A DNA stretch of 64,000 bases from Siphonodentalium dalli (GCA_032622095.1 CP136066.1:44037835-44101834), one strand, 5' to 3'. Shown: positions 10,410 to 21,360, numbered from the stretch's first letter. Numbers and translations are program-made. Notes: generated by a model not told the origin, from the sequence alone.

Positions 10410-11104
10410 GTAAGTCAAAATTTATTCTGTTCGTTTGCGGGCTAAAAAGGCAAATATCACAATATGCGTACCCGATCAGCACCCGATTTCCAAGGGGTTA
10501 TCTGTATAACTATCAGCTACTTTTATTGAAAAAAAAAGAAGAAAACATTTGATGGAAATTTAAAGTAAAAAATCATTGCGACAATATTAAAACGATATAA
10601 TTCATTGCACATAGTTAGTAATTTTTATGTTTACTTACATTAGTTTTCCCACATAATACGAAAATATACGTTTTCTGTGTATAATACGGGGAACTATATA
10701 TTGCGGCATACTAAAGTGAGTTATGAAACCATTTCCGGTAATTTGGGGAAGTGACAACCGAAAGTTGATTTTCTCTTCAAATTTGTGAAATTACACATTG
10801 CATAATGTCCGATCGCTCTCAATGACGACCCATATTTAAGGAAGAGTAATTGGGAACGTGTCAGCACTGGTGGTACCAACGATTTCAATGACTTTAATAT
10901 TTGTTTACAAAATGGCTGACCGACGTCAATTTCAAACACTCTGTTCATTTACTCTATTAAATTATTACACTTCAATGTGGCTGCATTTTCAAGGATCTCA
11001 TAAGTTATGTATATATGGGAAGAAAACTGGTTCGATATCGTCATATTTCACTATTTATATTTAGTCAAATGTAGGATGTGCCAAACCTGGTTATCATGTT
11101 ACAG

Positions 11105-11151
11105 GTACAGGTACTCGGCCTGTGAAGATGATCAACATTTTTTGGGAACAG
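11105..11151 (+). CDS. Small unknown gene, coding exon 2
   Basis: A 47-nt exon. Joined to exon 1 it reads TYRYSACEDDQHFLGT and ends one base into a codon at ACAG/GTATTG. The acceptor is ambiguous: TTACAG/GTACAG/GTACTC offers two sites 6 bp apart, both in frame, adding or omitting two residues (YR). The polypyrimidine tract is modest. Confidence 0.45.
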
Positions 11152-11437
11152 GTATTGAAAGATTACGACATTAATGCTTTATGCCCACCGATCTACTGTG
11201 CGACAAAAGTGCTCGCAGAAATTCAAAACAACAGCGTCGTATTAGATAATAATTGGTGACGTCACAAAATCAAATATAGTCTATATACGACCCAAAGCGT
11301 CCGGCTTTGGTTCGTTATTATAATATTGTGCAACTTAACCCTCAAGCAATATTTTAACTCACTCATTGTTATCTTATTTTTCATAAAATATTGCTTTTTG
11401 ATTTGTTAACCTGCAAAATGTTTTGTCTTTATTACAG

Positions 11438-11587
11438 TTGACTGAACACTAACACATTGGATTGTCATGGGGTTGTCCTGTACCCGATAGGAGAAGTGCA
11501 ATGAGAGGTTGGGGTTGTCCTGTACCTGATAGGAGAAGGGCAATGAGAGGTTAATTCCTGATTACCTGTAACTGTCAACATTTACAG
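11438..11587 (+). ncRNA. Candidate non-coding or premature-stop exon
   Basis: 150 nt between TTTGTCTTTATTACAG and GTAAGTTG, both strong sites. It contains two tandem copies of a 42-bp segment (GGGGTTGTCCTGTACC..GATAGGAGAA). Spliced after exon 2 of the small gene it meets TGA within two codons, so it would truncate the protein; alternatively it is a leader exon of another isoform. Confidence 0.35.
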
Positions 11588-12357
11588 GTAAGTTGAGATA
11601 GATAATTTCAATTCATTAAGGCGGCTACCACAATTAGCTGGAAACAAATGTTTTGAACATCCCATCACAGTTAATAGCATTAAATAACAGTTGCGATTGT
11701 GTCCCCCCTCTGTACCTGTAGTATATCTCTGCTATGCTCGCACCCGAGTTAATGAACCACAGGAGTTGTCATGTGAACTGGGGTCTTTGTTAAGTTCAAT
11801 CTAAAATACATGTGTATTATCAAAATATCTTTTGTTTTATTTTATCCTGTCACTGCCATCCAATAGCAAAGACACATTCAGGATCTCTGACATTTTATAT
11901 GAATTTTAAAATAATGAAATTGAGTTGAGCTTGTATGAAAAAACCATAGTTATATGTTAGTTTTTATCCAAATATTTCAATTAGTACTAGTATAGGGCGA
12001 TTCAGATCAACATGAAACTATCAAGTAATTAAATGAAACCTCCAACAGTTGCTGGAACCCATGTGAGGTGTTTGTTAAATCTAATTTGTAGTCCCCCCCA
12101 TAAAGCATTTTACAAGGCATTGAGATTGACCACTCAATGCTTCATCTACATACGTTTTACATGAAAATAGTTTGTGTTATTTCATTTGTGTAATATGTGG
12201 TGTCTAATGCGAATTTACCCCGAGAGAGCTTTTGTTATTTTATTTGTGTAAACGTGGTGTCGGTGGCAACACCCCAGAAAGCTAATGCTGTTATACATTC
12301 GTGGTGCGAAATTGAAAGTTAAGAAAATTAAAATTAAAATTTGTCTGTCTCTTATAG

Positions 12358-12471
12358 GTGATTGAAATAACTTGGACTCAAAGAAATGGAATCCTTGCCA
12401 TTTGTAATCATTGACAATGCCGACTAACTGTGAGGTTGCCTTGCTGATAACAGTGGTGCTACAATGAGCAG
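12358..12471 (+). ncRNA. Second candidate non-coding or premature-stop exon
   Basis: 114 nt between GTCTGTCTCTTATAG and GTATGTAAT. It carries stops in the inherited frame and an ATG eight bases before its donor. Joined to 13096 this ATG would give only a 21-residue peptide. It may be a leader exon. Confidence 0.35.
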
Positions 12472-13095
12472 GTATGTAATTTAATTTAGCGTCAATACTG
12501 CACAACAGTTACAGCTAAAAGTTATTTGCGATTTTTGGTATAACCCATTACCAATGGTCCATAATATGACAAATACATTACCTTACAGAAAGTGACAACT
12601 TTGAGGTCAATATAAACTGTATTTCAACTGAATTATCACCAATATTCAATGGCATTGTGAGATTGATTACTTTGATATAGTGGGAATACTTTGCATCATT
12701 GGGATACCTCAGTCCTGGGATAAAACCACAGAATGTCAGAAGCAAAATTGAGATATTATGCACTGAAAAGCTGAATCAGAGTACTATCTTTTGAGAGTTC
12801 AGAATTATTTTTTTTTATAAATAAATAATAACTAATAATTAATTATTAATTAATAATTATAAATTGATACATATATCATTGTATTATTGTATTATGATTG
12901 TTTCCATTTAATATCCAAATATACAGACTGTTGGCTTTTTTTTACAAGTTCAATTGATTTGTTATTTGTCCATCCTGTCCTCCATACATTTCTAAATAGT
13001 CCCAATGCACATGTCAGGTTTATTATTGCCATTTTTCAGAATAGGGTACTCATAATTTGACTTCATTTATAAGAATGGTGTTCCTTCTTCTGCAG

Positions 13096-13208
13096 AAAGA
13101 CGGCTCCTTTCATGGAAAACAGATATGATGCTACATCTGTCACCACAGTTTAACGATGAAAGTGGAAGTAGATCAAAGTTCTCGGTACCTAAAGTGAACT
13201 TATTATAA
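13096..13208 (+). CDS. Small unknown gene, last coding exon
   Basis: Begins after the very strong acceptor TTCCTTCTTCTGCAG. In the phase left by exon 2 it reads ERRLLSWKTDMMLHL, then SPQFNDESGSRSKFS, then VPKVNLL and TAA at 13206-13208. The three coding exons add up to 231 nt (76 residues). No membrane segment or signal peptide. Other frames of this exon close within 20 codons, which favours the one given. Confidence 0.5.
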
Positions 13209-13650
13209 AATGTTACAAATCTCTCTTAATTACTCTTATGATGTTCATATTTCAAAAATTTTAATACATGGTATGTATTCCTCAATATGTGTTCTACATC
13301 CCTGTGAAGTTCCATTGCATACAGTTGTGGATTTATCAAGATATTGCCAAATTATCTGACCCACCCAAAAAAATTTTGGGGGGAAAACGTGTGTCTCCCC
13401 CTTAAGATGGAATGGCATTCAGGCAATGTACGTTGGTGGCATAAAAAAAACTCTAGTATAAGTCAAATAACATGAAGCTGAATTGAAGGTAGAAAGAATG
13501 TCTCAAATATCAATGCATTTACCCTGTGCTGCGATTATCGCTTGATGGTACGTATATATATTTCTACAGTGATAAATTATCCCCTCAAAACTTATTGTCC
13601 ATGATGTTATATATTGATTTGAGACCTCAGTTTAATCAAATGCTAATTAA

Positions 13651-14998
13651 CACGTTCACTGCTGAAAACCAATTGGTAATTCCATCCCGTATGCCAACAT
13701 GGGATTGCATGTTTTTCCGATAGTAGTTACTATTTGACGTATGTATGAGTGATAGTTCCACCAATATCGGGTTATATGATGCTGAAACATGTCACAAGGC
13801 TACTACGAGATAACTCGTAGTCAGCAACTGGGATGGAATTTACCAGTGTTTCATCGCTGGTGCCAGCTACGAGTTATCTCGTATGTAAATAAAATTACGT
13901 TTTCTACGACATATATGACGAAGAGTGCTATACAGGTGCAACCATATCGTGTATAAGACACGGTAAATTAATTTATATACAAACATTGGTACACTCTACG
14001 TCATCTAAGACGTCGCAAATGTAATACTGATTTACCTACAAGATAACTCGTAGCTGGCACCAGCGATGAACACTGGTAAATTCCGTCCCAGGTGCCGACT
14101 ACGAGTTATCCCGTAGTAGCTCTAAAACACGTTTCAGCATCATATAACCCAATTTTGGTCGACTAAACATTTGTATAAGTCACGATACATGAATTTATAT
14201 ATACAAACTTGTGCACGCATTACCAGGGAACTGAACTTGCATGCATGGTAAACAAGCCACAGGTATTCGCTTGTGCCTATACTTGATGTAGGGGTGGCTC
14301 GAGCTTCCAACAGCCTCTAGAACTATATTCGTATTCGTCCACTCTCAGAATGTAACCATGCAGTTATAAAACCAGTTGAGTAAGTTCGAGATGTGTAATA
14401 AACATAGAAACAGAGCTGATAATCAGATTAGTTATAATTTAGAAATTAGCGAACTCAAGCATGGTTCTGATTTCTAACTAATCTCAAGATACATGTAAGT
14501 GTTGTTCTATTATATAGTATATAGCCAAAATTGGATATTTGGCGAACCTTGCAGTGGTTTGCACCCACCCCTCAAACACTGGGGTGTATTATCAGTATAG
14601 GTTTATATAGCTTCAAGTGAGACCGGAAAACTCGAGAGCTAACTGGTTACTGATCTATGCAACGAAAACCCTCTATAATGTCCAGCAAAGGTCTATTTGC
14701 ACATGTCTACCATGGGTGATGTACGGAAGAGATCATGGTGAATTGGAGTGTCCTTGCAAGATTTAAATGGCACCCCACCCCTTTATTGGGGTGCAGAAAG
14801 CGTTGTATCTGAAGCCATTCTAATTATACATATACAATCGACCAATGGGATCGTTGGGTATGTATTTGCGCGTAAACTGACGTTGCTTCTGGTTTCTGTT
14901 GTTATTTATGTGATATGGACATCACTACGAGTTAACTCGTAGTAGCAGTCCCCATGGAACCGTTTACTACGAGTTAACTCGTAGTGGCAGCGAACGTG
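13651..14998. mobile_element. TTAA-flanked element, family I
   Basis: TTAA at 13647-13650 and 14999-15002. Ends CACGTTCACTGCTG and (inverted) CAGCGAACGTG, which resemble known piggyBac-type ends. Internally, a pair of inverted arms of about 85 bp (13796-13880 and 14040-14130) is full of CTACGAGATAACTCGTAG palindromes, and the same ACGAGTTAACTCGT palindrome occurs twice near the right end. Length 1348 bp. No transposase. Confidence 0.8.
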
Positions 14999-15002
14999 TT
15001 AA

Positions 15003-16320
15003 AGCAACTAAGTATTGCAACATACATGTATAATTCACCCTCCTACCAAAATGGTGTTACAATAGAACAGTCTGAGTGTTTATCAAAATAATTAGGAAAT
15101 GACCCATCAGGAAAAACTTTGCAAGCACTGGACAAAAATGGGTTTTTCTGGCCCCCGACCAACCACCCACTAGAGCCCGAAGCCGCCATCGCACGCCGCC
15201 GCCGCCAGCCATATTGGCCACAAGCCGCCGCCAGCCATATTATCTCTAACGCCAGCCGCATGAAAAAATCTCCGCCGCCGGAATTGTAAAATGGCTGAGC
15301 CGTGTGCATGGACTTATATGTTAAGGACAACTGTACTGCGAATCGCAAATAACTAAACCGCATTGCCTAATATTGGCATACTCGTATGGGCACGGTATGG
15401 TTGTTACACTATCAGAACACCCGGGGCCTCTCATTGTGGAATAGACTATTCCAATGCATGCTTTCATATAATGAAGTGGGAGCATCCATTCAGTATTGAA
15501 AGGGTTTAAAGTATAAATTGTTTATTTCGACACGACTCAGTGTTAGACATCGCCGACAGTTGTCAATATATGCACATAACCTGTAGAAGATAATAGAAAA
15601 TAGTTTGAAATATTATATATCAATACTATCGGATTCAGCATTCAATGATGCATGCATACATCGCAAGATGCCAGTGATATAGCCGTCTGAAGTCGACAGA
15701 AGTTCCAATGTAACTTATACCGATTATATGATGAGAAACTACATAGTACATCCCTGCCAGTCCTTTACTGAGTCCTTCGTGTATTTCGCCATAATGGAAA
15801 AGCCCAACACCAATAGAATACGCGTGGTCTGGAATTATACGGGTTCACAACAAACGCCAAAAACAAGCGGGTGTCTATAACCGGGGATTGGGAAAATTTC
15901 GGAAACGAAATACGCTGAATGATAACGTCTCAGCCGGCTGAGCCGCCATATTTCATTAGCCACAAACGTCGCGACTGAGCCGGCTTAGCTAGATAACCAG
16001 CCACGAAAAGTGGTTGAGCCAGCCGTGAAAACTAGTTGCCGTGGCTTCGGGGTCTACCACCCACCCACCCCGGCCCTGTGTACGGAATTATTTGTCAAAC
16101 GCCCCCCCCCCCCCCCCCCCTGTCTGGGAACCTCATTCTGCTTAGGTCTCAACTGTTATGGGAGATCTGGGATCAGATTGAAGTTCCCCAGTTGAAGTTG
16201 GTGATGTTCACACATTAGTCACCTCGATTATGCATTTTATCTTCTGCATATTAAGGGATATAGAATCTGAACAGAAGGGAAAACGTTACTAAAAACAATG
16301 TTAATTTGAGACTATAGATA
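15003..16320. other. Unassigned sequence with short inverted pieces
   Basis: No supported gene. Noted: GCCGCC-rich sequence at 15180-15290, AGCCGGCTGAGCCGCCATAT inverted pieces near 15930-16000, and a pure C tract at about 16103-16122. The segment 15427-15500 (GAATAGACTATTCCAATGCA...) recurs diverged near 27946-28010. Confidence 0.5.
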
Positions 16321-16325
16321 CTTTC

Positions 16326-16535
16326 CAGAATATGAGGTCCCCAGAGGGTGAATTTGGTGATGCGAGCCCACTCTGCGGTATAGCGTCACATGACTAAAAT
16401 TCACCCTCTGGGGACCTCATTCTGCTTAGGCCTCTGGGAAGTGGTCTATAGTCTATTTGGTGATGTTAGCCTGCTGTGCGGGATATCGTCACATGACTAA
16501 ATTCACCCTCTGGGGACCTCATTCTGCAAATGTCA
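16326..16535. mobile_element. Family F palindromic element (copy 2)
   Basis: GAGGTCCCCAGAGGGTGAAT and its complement appear as a hairpin at about 16331-16427, and a further half-copy runs to 16528. Tail sequence (TCTGCATATTAAGGGATATA..) precedes it. Confidence 0.75.
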
Positions 16536-16610
16536 GACACTCTAAATCCAGGCTTGTAGGCGCAGTGCATGTCAAGGGGCGGCCAGCCAGAGAGGCGTCA
16601 ACTCGAATAG

Positions 16611-16829
16611 TATAGGTAATTCCCAAAATAATCGACTCCTTAACCACAACAGAATTATGGGAAAACTTTTCAGGATTTAGTCGGAAATATGGCTTGTTGC
16701 CATTCATCGGAAAGCTCTCACTGAGAGCTTTCCCATGAATGGCAACAAGTCATATTTGTGACTAAATCCTGAAAAATTACCCATAATTCTGCTGTGGTTA
16801 AGGAGTCGATTATTTAGAGCAATACTGTA
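16611..16829. mobile_element. Family H hairpin element (copy 1)
   Basis: Near-perfect inverted repeat: AATCGACTCCTTAACCACA, AGGATTTAGTCGGAAATATG and GGCTTGTTGCCATTCATCGG, followed by the reverse, with CTCTCACTGAGAG at the turn. The family consensus end is TA/CAGTAATGCCC; here the left end is TAGGTAATTCCC. TA flanks and CAGT ends suggest a Tc1/mariner-type MITE. Confidence 0.85.
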
Positions 16830-16923
16830 GGTGTGAACACTTGTGCATCATGTTGTGGATTGGAATTTGGTGAAACTGAGTTATTTGAATTATTTGGTGT
16901 CAAATCAGAATGTAGATCTTTAA

Positions 16924-17299
16924 CCCTTTACCCAACAGAACGGCCCTGTGCCAATGCATTCTCTTATATATGCGAGTCGACCATAGGTCGCCTCGCATAT
17001 AAAAGAGAATGCATTGGCTTAACACATATTAAAAATGATAAAATTGTCAAAGAATGTAGAAAAATATTATAAAAATTGTTAAAAAATGCATTCTCTTATA
17101 TATGCGAGGCGACCTATGGTCGACTCGCATATATAAGAGAATGCATTGGCACAGGGCATAACTGTAACCATCACAATGTGGTCAATGAACCGGTTCCAAT
17201 GATATCCATATTTGTATGGTGTTATTGAGACAGACCGAAGATATTTTAGATTGTTGAAGCTTTATTTGGGCGTTTTTGGCCGGTGTGTTGGGTAAAGGG
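16924..17299 (+). mobile_element. TTAA-flanked element, family A (copy 2)
   Basis: TTAA at 16920-16923 and 17300-17303. Left end CCCTTTACCCAACAGAACGG, two hairpins with GTCGACCATAGGTCGCC turns, then the long arm CATAACTGTAACCATCACAA ... TGTTGGGTAAAGGG. Confidence 0.9.
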
Positions 17300-17407
17300 T
17301 TAAACTAGAGTATTTCAATGTTGCCGAAGTAAAACACATCTATGGTATCACATTGATATACGGGGTAACAATGCAGATAACAATAAACTGGAATGCCCCT
17401 TACTTAA

Positions 17408-17726
17408 ACGGGTACTGTACACTAAATCCAGCCATGTATGGGACCATTTCCTTTTATACTCAACAGGATATATGCAACAAATGAATGAATTTGAACCATG
17501 GATTATTGCAAAATACACTGATGATGCAAATAACATGGTAATTATAATGAAAAAGATTTTATGACTCGAATCACCAACTCATTTTCATTTTAATTACAAA
17601 GTTCATAGAGTACGAGTGTATTTTGCACTAGTCCTTGGTTCAAATTCATTCATTTGTTGCATATATTCTGTAAAGTATAATAGGAGAACGTCCCATAAAT
17701 GGCCGGATTTAGTGTACAGTACCCCT
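17408..17726. mobile_element. TTAA-flanked element, family S
   Basis: TTAA at 17404-17407 and 17727-17730. Inverted ends ACGGGTACTGTACACTAAAT and AGGGGTACTGTACACTAAAT, with the inverted similarity running on for over 100 bp (GTTGCATATATCCTG type). 319 bp, non-coding. Confidence 0.75.
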
Positions 17727-17909
17727 TTAAACAATCTACTTCTGGCGAAAAGGAAATTGATTATGCAATATGTGACAAGCAAGCATTCTTTATCTGGAGA
17801 TAGAGACAGGTAGACATACAAAACCTTAACCCACACCGTGCTTATGCAGAATGTGTGGTTTGAACAAGGTCGAGGATGAACAACAGTTCCTACTTGAATG
17901 GCCAACATA

Positions 17910-18368
17910 TGTGACCCGCCATATCAAATCCAGTCGTAAGTCGGGATTTTTTTACCCTGTGCCAATGCATTCTCTTATATATGCGAGTCGACCATAGATC
18001 GCCTCGCATATATAAGAGAATGCATTGGCCTAACAATTTTTTATCATTTTTTTTTAAATAAATGTTTCTTACAATTTTAAGGACATAAAATAAAAAACAT
18101 CCATTACCCTGCAGGGAGCCCCACACATATATAGAAGCACATAGAAGAGTGTCGTCTGCTCATGTTTGTCTGGGGCTCTGTATGGGTGAAATTATAAAAT
18201 TATTAAAGAATACAAGAAAAAATTATTAAAATTGTAAAAAATTGTTAGGCCAATGCATTCTCTTATATATGCGAGACGACCTATGGTCGACTCGCATATA
18301 TAAGAGAATGCATTGGCACAGGGTAAAAAAATCCTGACTTACGACTGGATTTGATATGGCGGGTCACA
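17910..18368. mobile_element. TA-flanked element, family E, carrying the shared hairpins
   Basis: TA at 17908-17909 and 18369-18370. Perfect ends TGTGACCCGCCATATCAAAT followed by CCAGTCGTAAGTC, inverted at the other side. Next to each end lies the same CCCTGTGCCAATGCATTCTC hairpin as in family A, plus the AT-rich spacer. The centre holds an unrelated segment with GGGAGCCCCACACAT and its approximate inverse. Confidence 0.85.
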
Positions 18369-18624
18369 TATAAGGAAATTACATCAGAACTTACTGAGAT
18401 TAGACAAATCAACCAAAATTGAAATTTCTGTACTATGTCAACAATATCAGAACAAATAGAGCTTTTAGAAAATATATCAATGATGCCAAAGACAGTTCAC
18501 CTCTTCTCAGCTCTTCTCACCACAATCTGGTGAGATATCAATACATAATCACAATAATGTACTTACGTTTGTTTATTTTTGTTTTCTTTGACTATTTGGC
18601 TTGCCATATCCTATGTCATGTAGC

Positions 18625-18847
18625 TATCACCGGGCCATATTCGCCATATTAGAACTTAGAACTGTTGTTCAATTTAGTGTGTTTTTTGTGAAGTAATATC
18701 TCTAAATGTTGGCCATTCCACATTCATCATTAATTAATTTCTTGCTTTCAGTACTTTTCACAAACAGTTTGTAGGGTTCGTTTTGTCTTATTATTATCAC
18801 ATCTTCAGATCCCGACTACCATATCTACAGAAAATCGACCCGTTATA
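18625..18847 (+). repeat. Left LTR
   Basis: 223 bp, starts TATCACCGGG and ends CCGTTATA. Differs from the right copy at two positions (CGCCATATT versus CGCCACATT; TTGCTTTCAG versus TTGCCTTCAG). Confidence 0.85.
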
Positions 18848-18893
18848 ATTGGTGAGAGAATCCGGCGACGCTTCTTTTTAGCTAGCGTCCAAG

Positions 18894-19259
18894 ATGTTCA
18901 ACGTCATTCCGATCAATATACAGAACCTTCTAGAGAGTTTGAATCTGCAGGAAAAAGAACTGACATGGGGATGGAAAGTGCAGCAGAATACAACAACATT
19001 AACTCTTTCGTGGCATAAGCTTGCACATCAGTTCAGTTCCTCAAAACCTAGATCCAGCTCTACACTCAAAAGAGATAATCATCGGATGAGACATAACGAC
19101 AAAAAGAATCAACAACAACTATCCCAACAGCTTCCGCATTCACATTCTATTCAAAATCAAAAGGCACAACAAGACATTCCTGGGTGCAGTACTATTCGGA
19201 CTTTGACTGATTATTCAAGGGACAATCTCAAAACTAAGTTCACAGACAAACCCAATTGA
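18894..19259 (+). CDS. Short gag-position reading frame of the mini LTR element
   Basis: 121 codons starting 46 bases after the left LTR. It begins MFNVIPINIQNLL and has a Gln/Ser/Asn-rich second half (QQQLSQQLPHSHS). No zinc knuckle. Its position suggests the remnant of a gag N-terminus. It stops 13 bases before the next frame, which is in another phase. Function is not established. Confidence 0.5.
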   Translation: MFNVIPINIQNLLESLNLQEKELTWGWKVQQNTTTLTLSWHKLAHQFSSSKPRSSSTLKRDNHRMRHNDKKNQQQLSQQLPHSHSIQNQKAQQDIPGCSTIRTLTDYSRDNLKTKFTDKPN

Positions 19260-19272
19260 ACATCCACTTCTC

Positions 19273-19839
19273 GTGAATTCAGCTATGCAGGCAACAGCTC
19301 TGACTAGTGAATCATCTGTTCAATATTCAGCAGAAAACGTACCCACCAGGAATTCATCAATTCAAACAAAACCTTCAACTTCTGATTTGGGCATTCAACA
19401 TTCTGATAAAACAAATAATCCCCAGCGAAGTGCATTTTCTCAGACACCTACAGGAGATGAGGAACCATGCATAGTTGAACAGACAGGACAAATGAACCAT
19501 GGAGGTTACATGCGGTTCACGGAAAAAGTTCTCAAATATCGAATCAATCGTTATGAGCAAAGACTGGAGTACTTGATAAAATGGCGTGATTCACCACATT
19601 CTGAAAACACATGGATGGATGAATATGAATTGGATGATGCAGCAAGACGCTATGTACATAAACATGGACAATATGATATACCAGGCAAACCACCACCTCT
19701 TGTACCAATTCAAGCAATGGACCAGGGACTCGCCACGCCATTGAGATCAACAGATCTACATCATTCTAATTTCCAGAATGCGGGACGCATTCAAGCTGAG
19801 CGGAGAGGATATATCACCGGGCCATATTCGCCACATTAG
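19273..19839 (+). CDS. Chromodomain-containing reading frame of the mini LTR element
   Basis: 188 codons. After about 85 Ser/Thr/Gln-rich residues it shows EKVLKYRINRYEQRLEYLIK followed by WRDSPHSENTWMDEYEL. This is the chromodomain pattern: the Y/F..EK.L hydrophobic strand, then EYLIKW and the ENTW aromatic segment. In LTR elements a chromodomain normally ends the integrase and steers insertion to chromatin marks. Here the integrase core is absent and the frame runs through the polypurine tract to a stop inside the right LTR. It could be the surviving C-terminus after an internal deletion, or a trans-acting small protein. It is not a host chromobox gene, because the LTRs enclose it. Confidence 0.75.
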   Translation: MNSAMQATALTSESSVQYSAENVPTRNSSIQTKPSTSDLGIQHSDKTNNPQRSAFSQTPTGDEEPCIVEQTGQMNHGGYMRFTEKVLKYRINRYEQRLEYLIKWRDSPHSENTWMDEYELDDAARRYVHKHGQYDIPGKPPPLVPIQAMDQGLATPLRSTDLHHSNFQNAGRIQAERRGYITGPYSPH

Positions 19840-20034
19840 AACTTAGAACTGTTGTTCAATTTAGTGTGTTTTTTGTGAAGTAATATCTCTAAATGTTGGC
19901 CATTCCACATTCATCATTAATTAATTTCTTGCCTTCAGTACTTTTCACAAACAGTTTGTAGGGTTCGTTTTGTCTTATTATTATCACATCTTCAGATCCC
20001 GACTACCATATCTACAGAAAATCGACCCGTTATA
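19812..20034 (+). repeat. Right LTR
   Basis: 223 bp, preceded by the polypurine tract GAGCGGAGAGGA and followed by the TAGC duplication. Confidence 0.85.
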
Positions 20035-20096
20035 TAGCATTGAGCAATTAGATAGAACGACATAAGTGTGTGAATTAGTTAATGTTTATTGCACAA

Positions 20097-20171
20097 GTTT
20101 GTTGTGACGCGATGGTAAAATGAGAACCTCTGCCGGAGGTTTGAGTTTTACCTCTCGACGCGACAAACGAC
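20097..20171. repeat. Short hairpin
   Basis: GTTTGTTGTGACGCGATGGT and an approximate inverse ACCTCTCGACGCGACAAAC enclose CTCTGCCGGAGG. It looks like a small foldback element. Its boundaries are not certain. Confidence 0.5.
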
Positions 20172-20479
20172 TGAAATAATGTTAACATGTTCACAAAACT
20201 GTATTGTTCTGTTTATTTCACACTCTGAAGATTGTAGCTTGTAATATACTAACATTCAGGTTGATATTGTTTTTTCTGTTAAAGTTGACATCGCCAATGA
20301 CGTTGACGTAAAAGGTTTGTATTGTTCAAGGACAATACATATTTCTTTTATTGAACATCTTGAAAACTTCTGTGTTTTGCTGTATTTCGCACAAATAAGC
20401 CATTGGGTGTAAAATAATAACGTACATTCTTTTCCATGATGCTGCAACTGTGTGATCAAACCTGGATTTTGAGAGTCTG

Positions 20480-20830
20480 ACATTTGCAGAATGAGGTCTC
20501 CAAAGGGTGAATTTATTGATGCTATCCCGCATGGTGGGCCAGCATCACCAAATTCACCCATTGGGAACATCATTCTGCTTAGGCCTCAACTGCTATGGGA
20601 GACCTAGGATCAGACTAAAGTTCCCCAGTTGAAGATGGTGATGTTCACCCATTAGTCACCTCGATTATGCATTTTACCTTCTGCAAATTAGGGGATACTG
20701 AAACTGAACAGAAGGGAAAAAGTAACTAAAACAAAGTTAATTTGAAAATATAGATACTTCCCAGAAGATGAGGCCAAAGCAAATTGAGGTCCTCAGAGGG
20801 AGAATTTGGTATAAAGATTGGATCAAAGTG
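20480..20830. mobile_element. Family F palindromic element (copy 3)
   Basis: GAATGAGGTCTCCAAAGGGT hairpin at about 20487-20577, followed by the tail with GATTATGCATTTTACCTTCT and a closing half-copy GAGGTCCTCAGAGGGAG. Confidence 0.7.
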
Positions 20831-20839
20831 TACTATTAA

Positions 20840-20980
20840 CCCTTTCATGACAGGAGCTGCGCTGGTGCAGCATTAAAGATCCTGTGTCATTGCATTATCT
20901 TATATATCTCCCATAAGGACTTGCATAGATAAGAGAATGCATTGGCACATGGTTTTCAGGAAGTTCCAGTCATGGAGGAG
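20840..20980 (+). mobile_element. Family B element (copy 3), internally deleted
   Basis: TTAA at 20836-20839 and 20981-20984. Ends CCCTTTCATGACAGGAGC and TTCCAGTCATGGAGGAG, with only one worn hairpin left (141 bp). Confidence 0.75.
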
Positions 20981-21020
20981 TTAAAAATTTCTGTAGTTCC
21001 ACATATAACAGTGCTATACA

Positions 21021-21249
21021 CCCTGTCACTAACTCGGGGGCCATATTGGATCCACCAGGTCTGGTTCCGTGGTTTCATAGATTCATCCAGCCCCGGTTCC
21101 GTGGTTTTAGTGCTACAGGTCAAAGTTTTGTAGTAGCATTTCCATATATGGAGCATTTGAATTATTCATGACTTCCATATATGGAAAGCTAAGTAAAACC
21201 ACGGAACCGGACCTGGTGGATCCAATATGGCCACGAGTTAGTGACAGGG
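21021..21249. mobile_element. Foldback element with CCCTGTCACTAACTCG ends
   Basis: Inverted arms of about 65 bp: CCCTGTCACTAACTCG, then GGCCATATTGGATCCACCAG, then GGTTCCGTGGTTT. A shorter inner pair, CTTCCATATATGGA, lies in the loop. No clear target duplication. Single copy in this window. Confidence 0.75.
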
Positions 21250-21360
21250 CGTATTTACATTTGACTTCAAATACCTGTATGATTGAATCTTGTGAGAAAA
21301 TAGATTGATATTTACAGTAAAATTTTGGTAGCATTGCAGATAGAACTATAGAGTTGTTAC

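Larger units (their letters stand above)
10410..13095 (+). other. Introns of the small gene and spacer
   Basis: Besides the two candidate exons listed separately, I see AT-rich unique sequence, including an AT-only stretch near 12815-12870, and no recognisable repeat family. Confidence 0.4.
18625..20034 (+). mobile_element. Mini LTR retrotransposon with chromodomain frame
   Basis: Two 223-bp direct repeats (18625-18847 and 19812-20034), both running TATCACCGGGCC to CGACCCGTTATA, differ at only two positions. A 4-bp duplication TAGC flanks the whole (18621-18624, 20035-20038). After the left LTR comes TTGGTGAGAGAATCC, a plausible tRNA primer site starting with TGG at 18850. Before the right LTR lies GAGCGGAGAGGA, a polypurine tract. 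The internal region is only 964 bp and holds two short reading frames. No protease, reverse transcriptase, RNase H or integrase core is present, so it depends on an autonomous relative. The high LTR identity implies recent insertion. Confidence 0.85.

Noticed and set aside
19273-19839. Host chromobox gene
   Set aside because: It is enclosed by near-identical LTRs with a target duplication, and its stop lies inside the right LTR.
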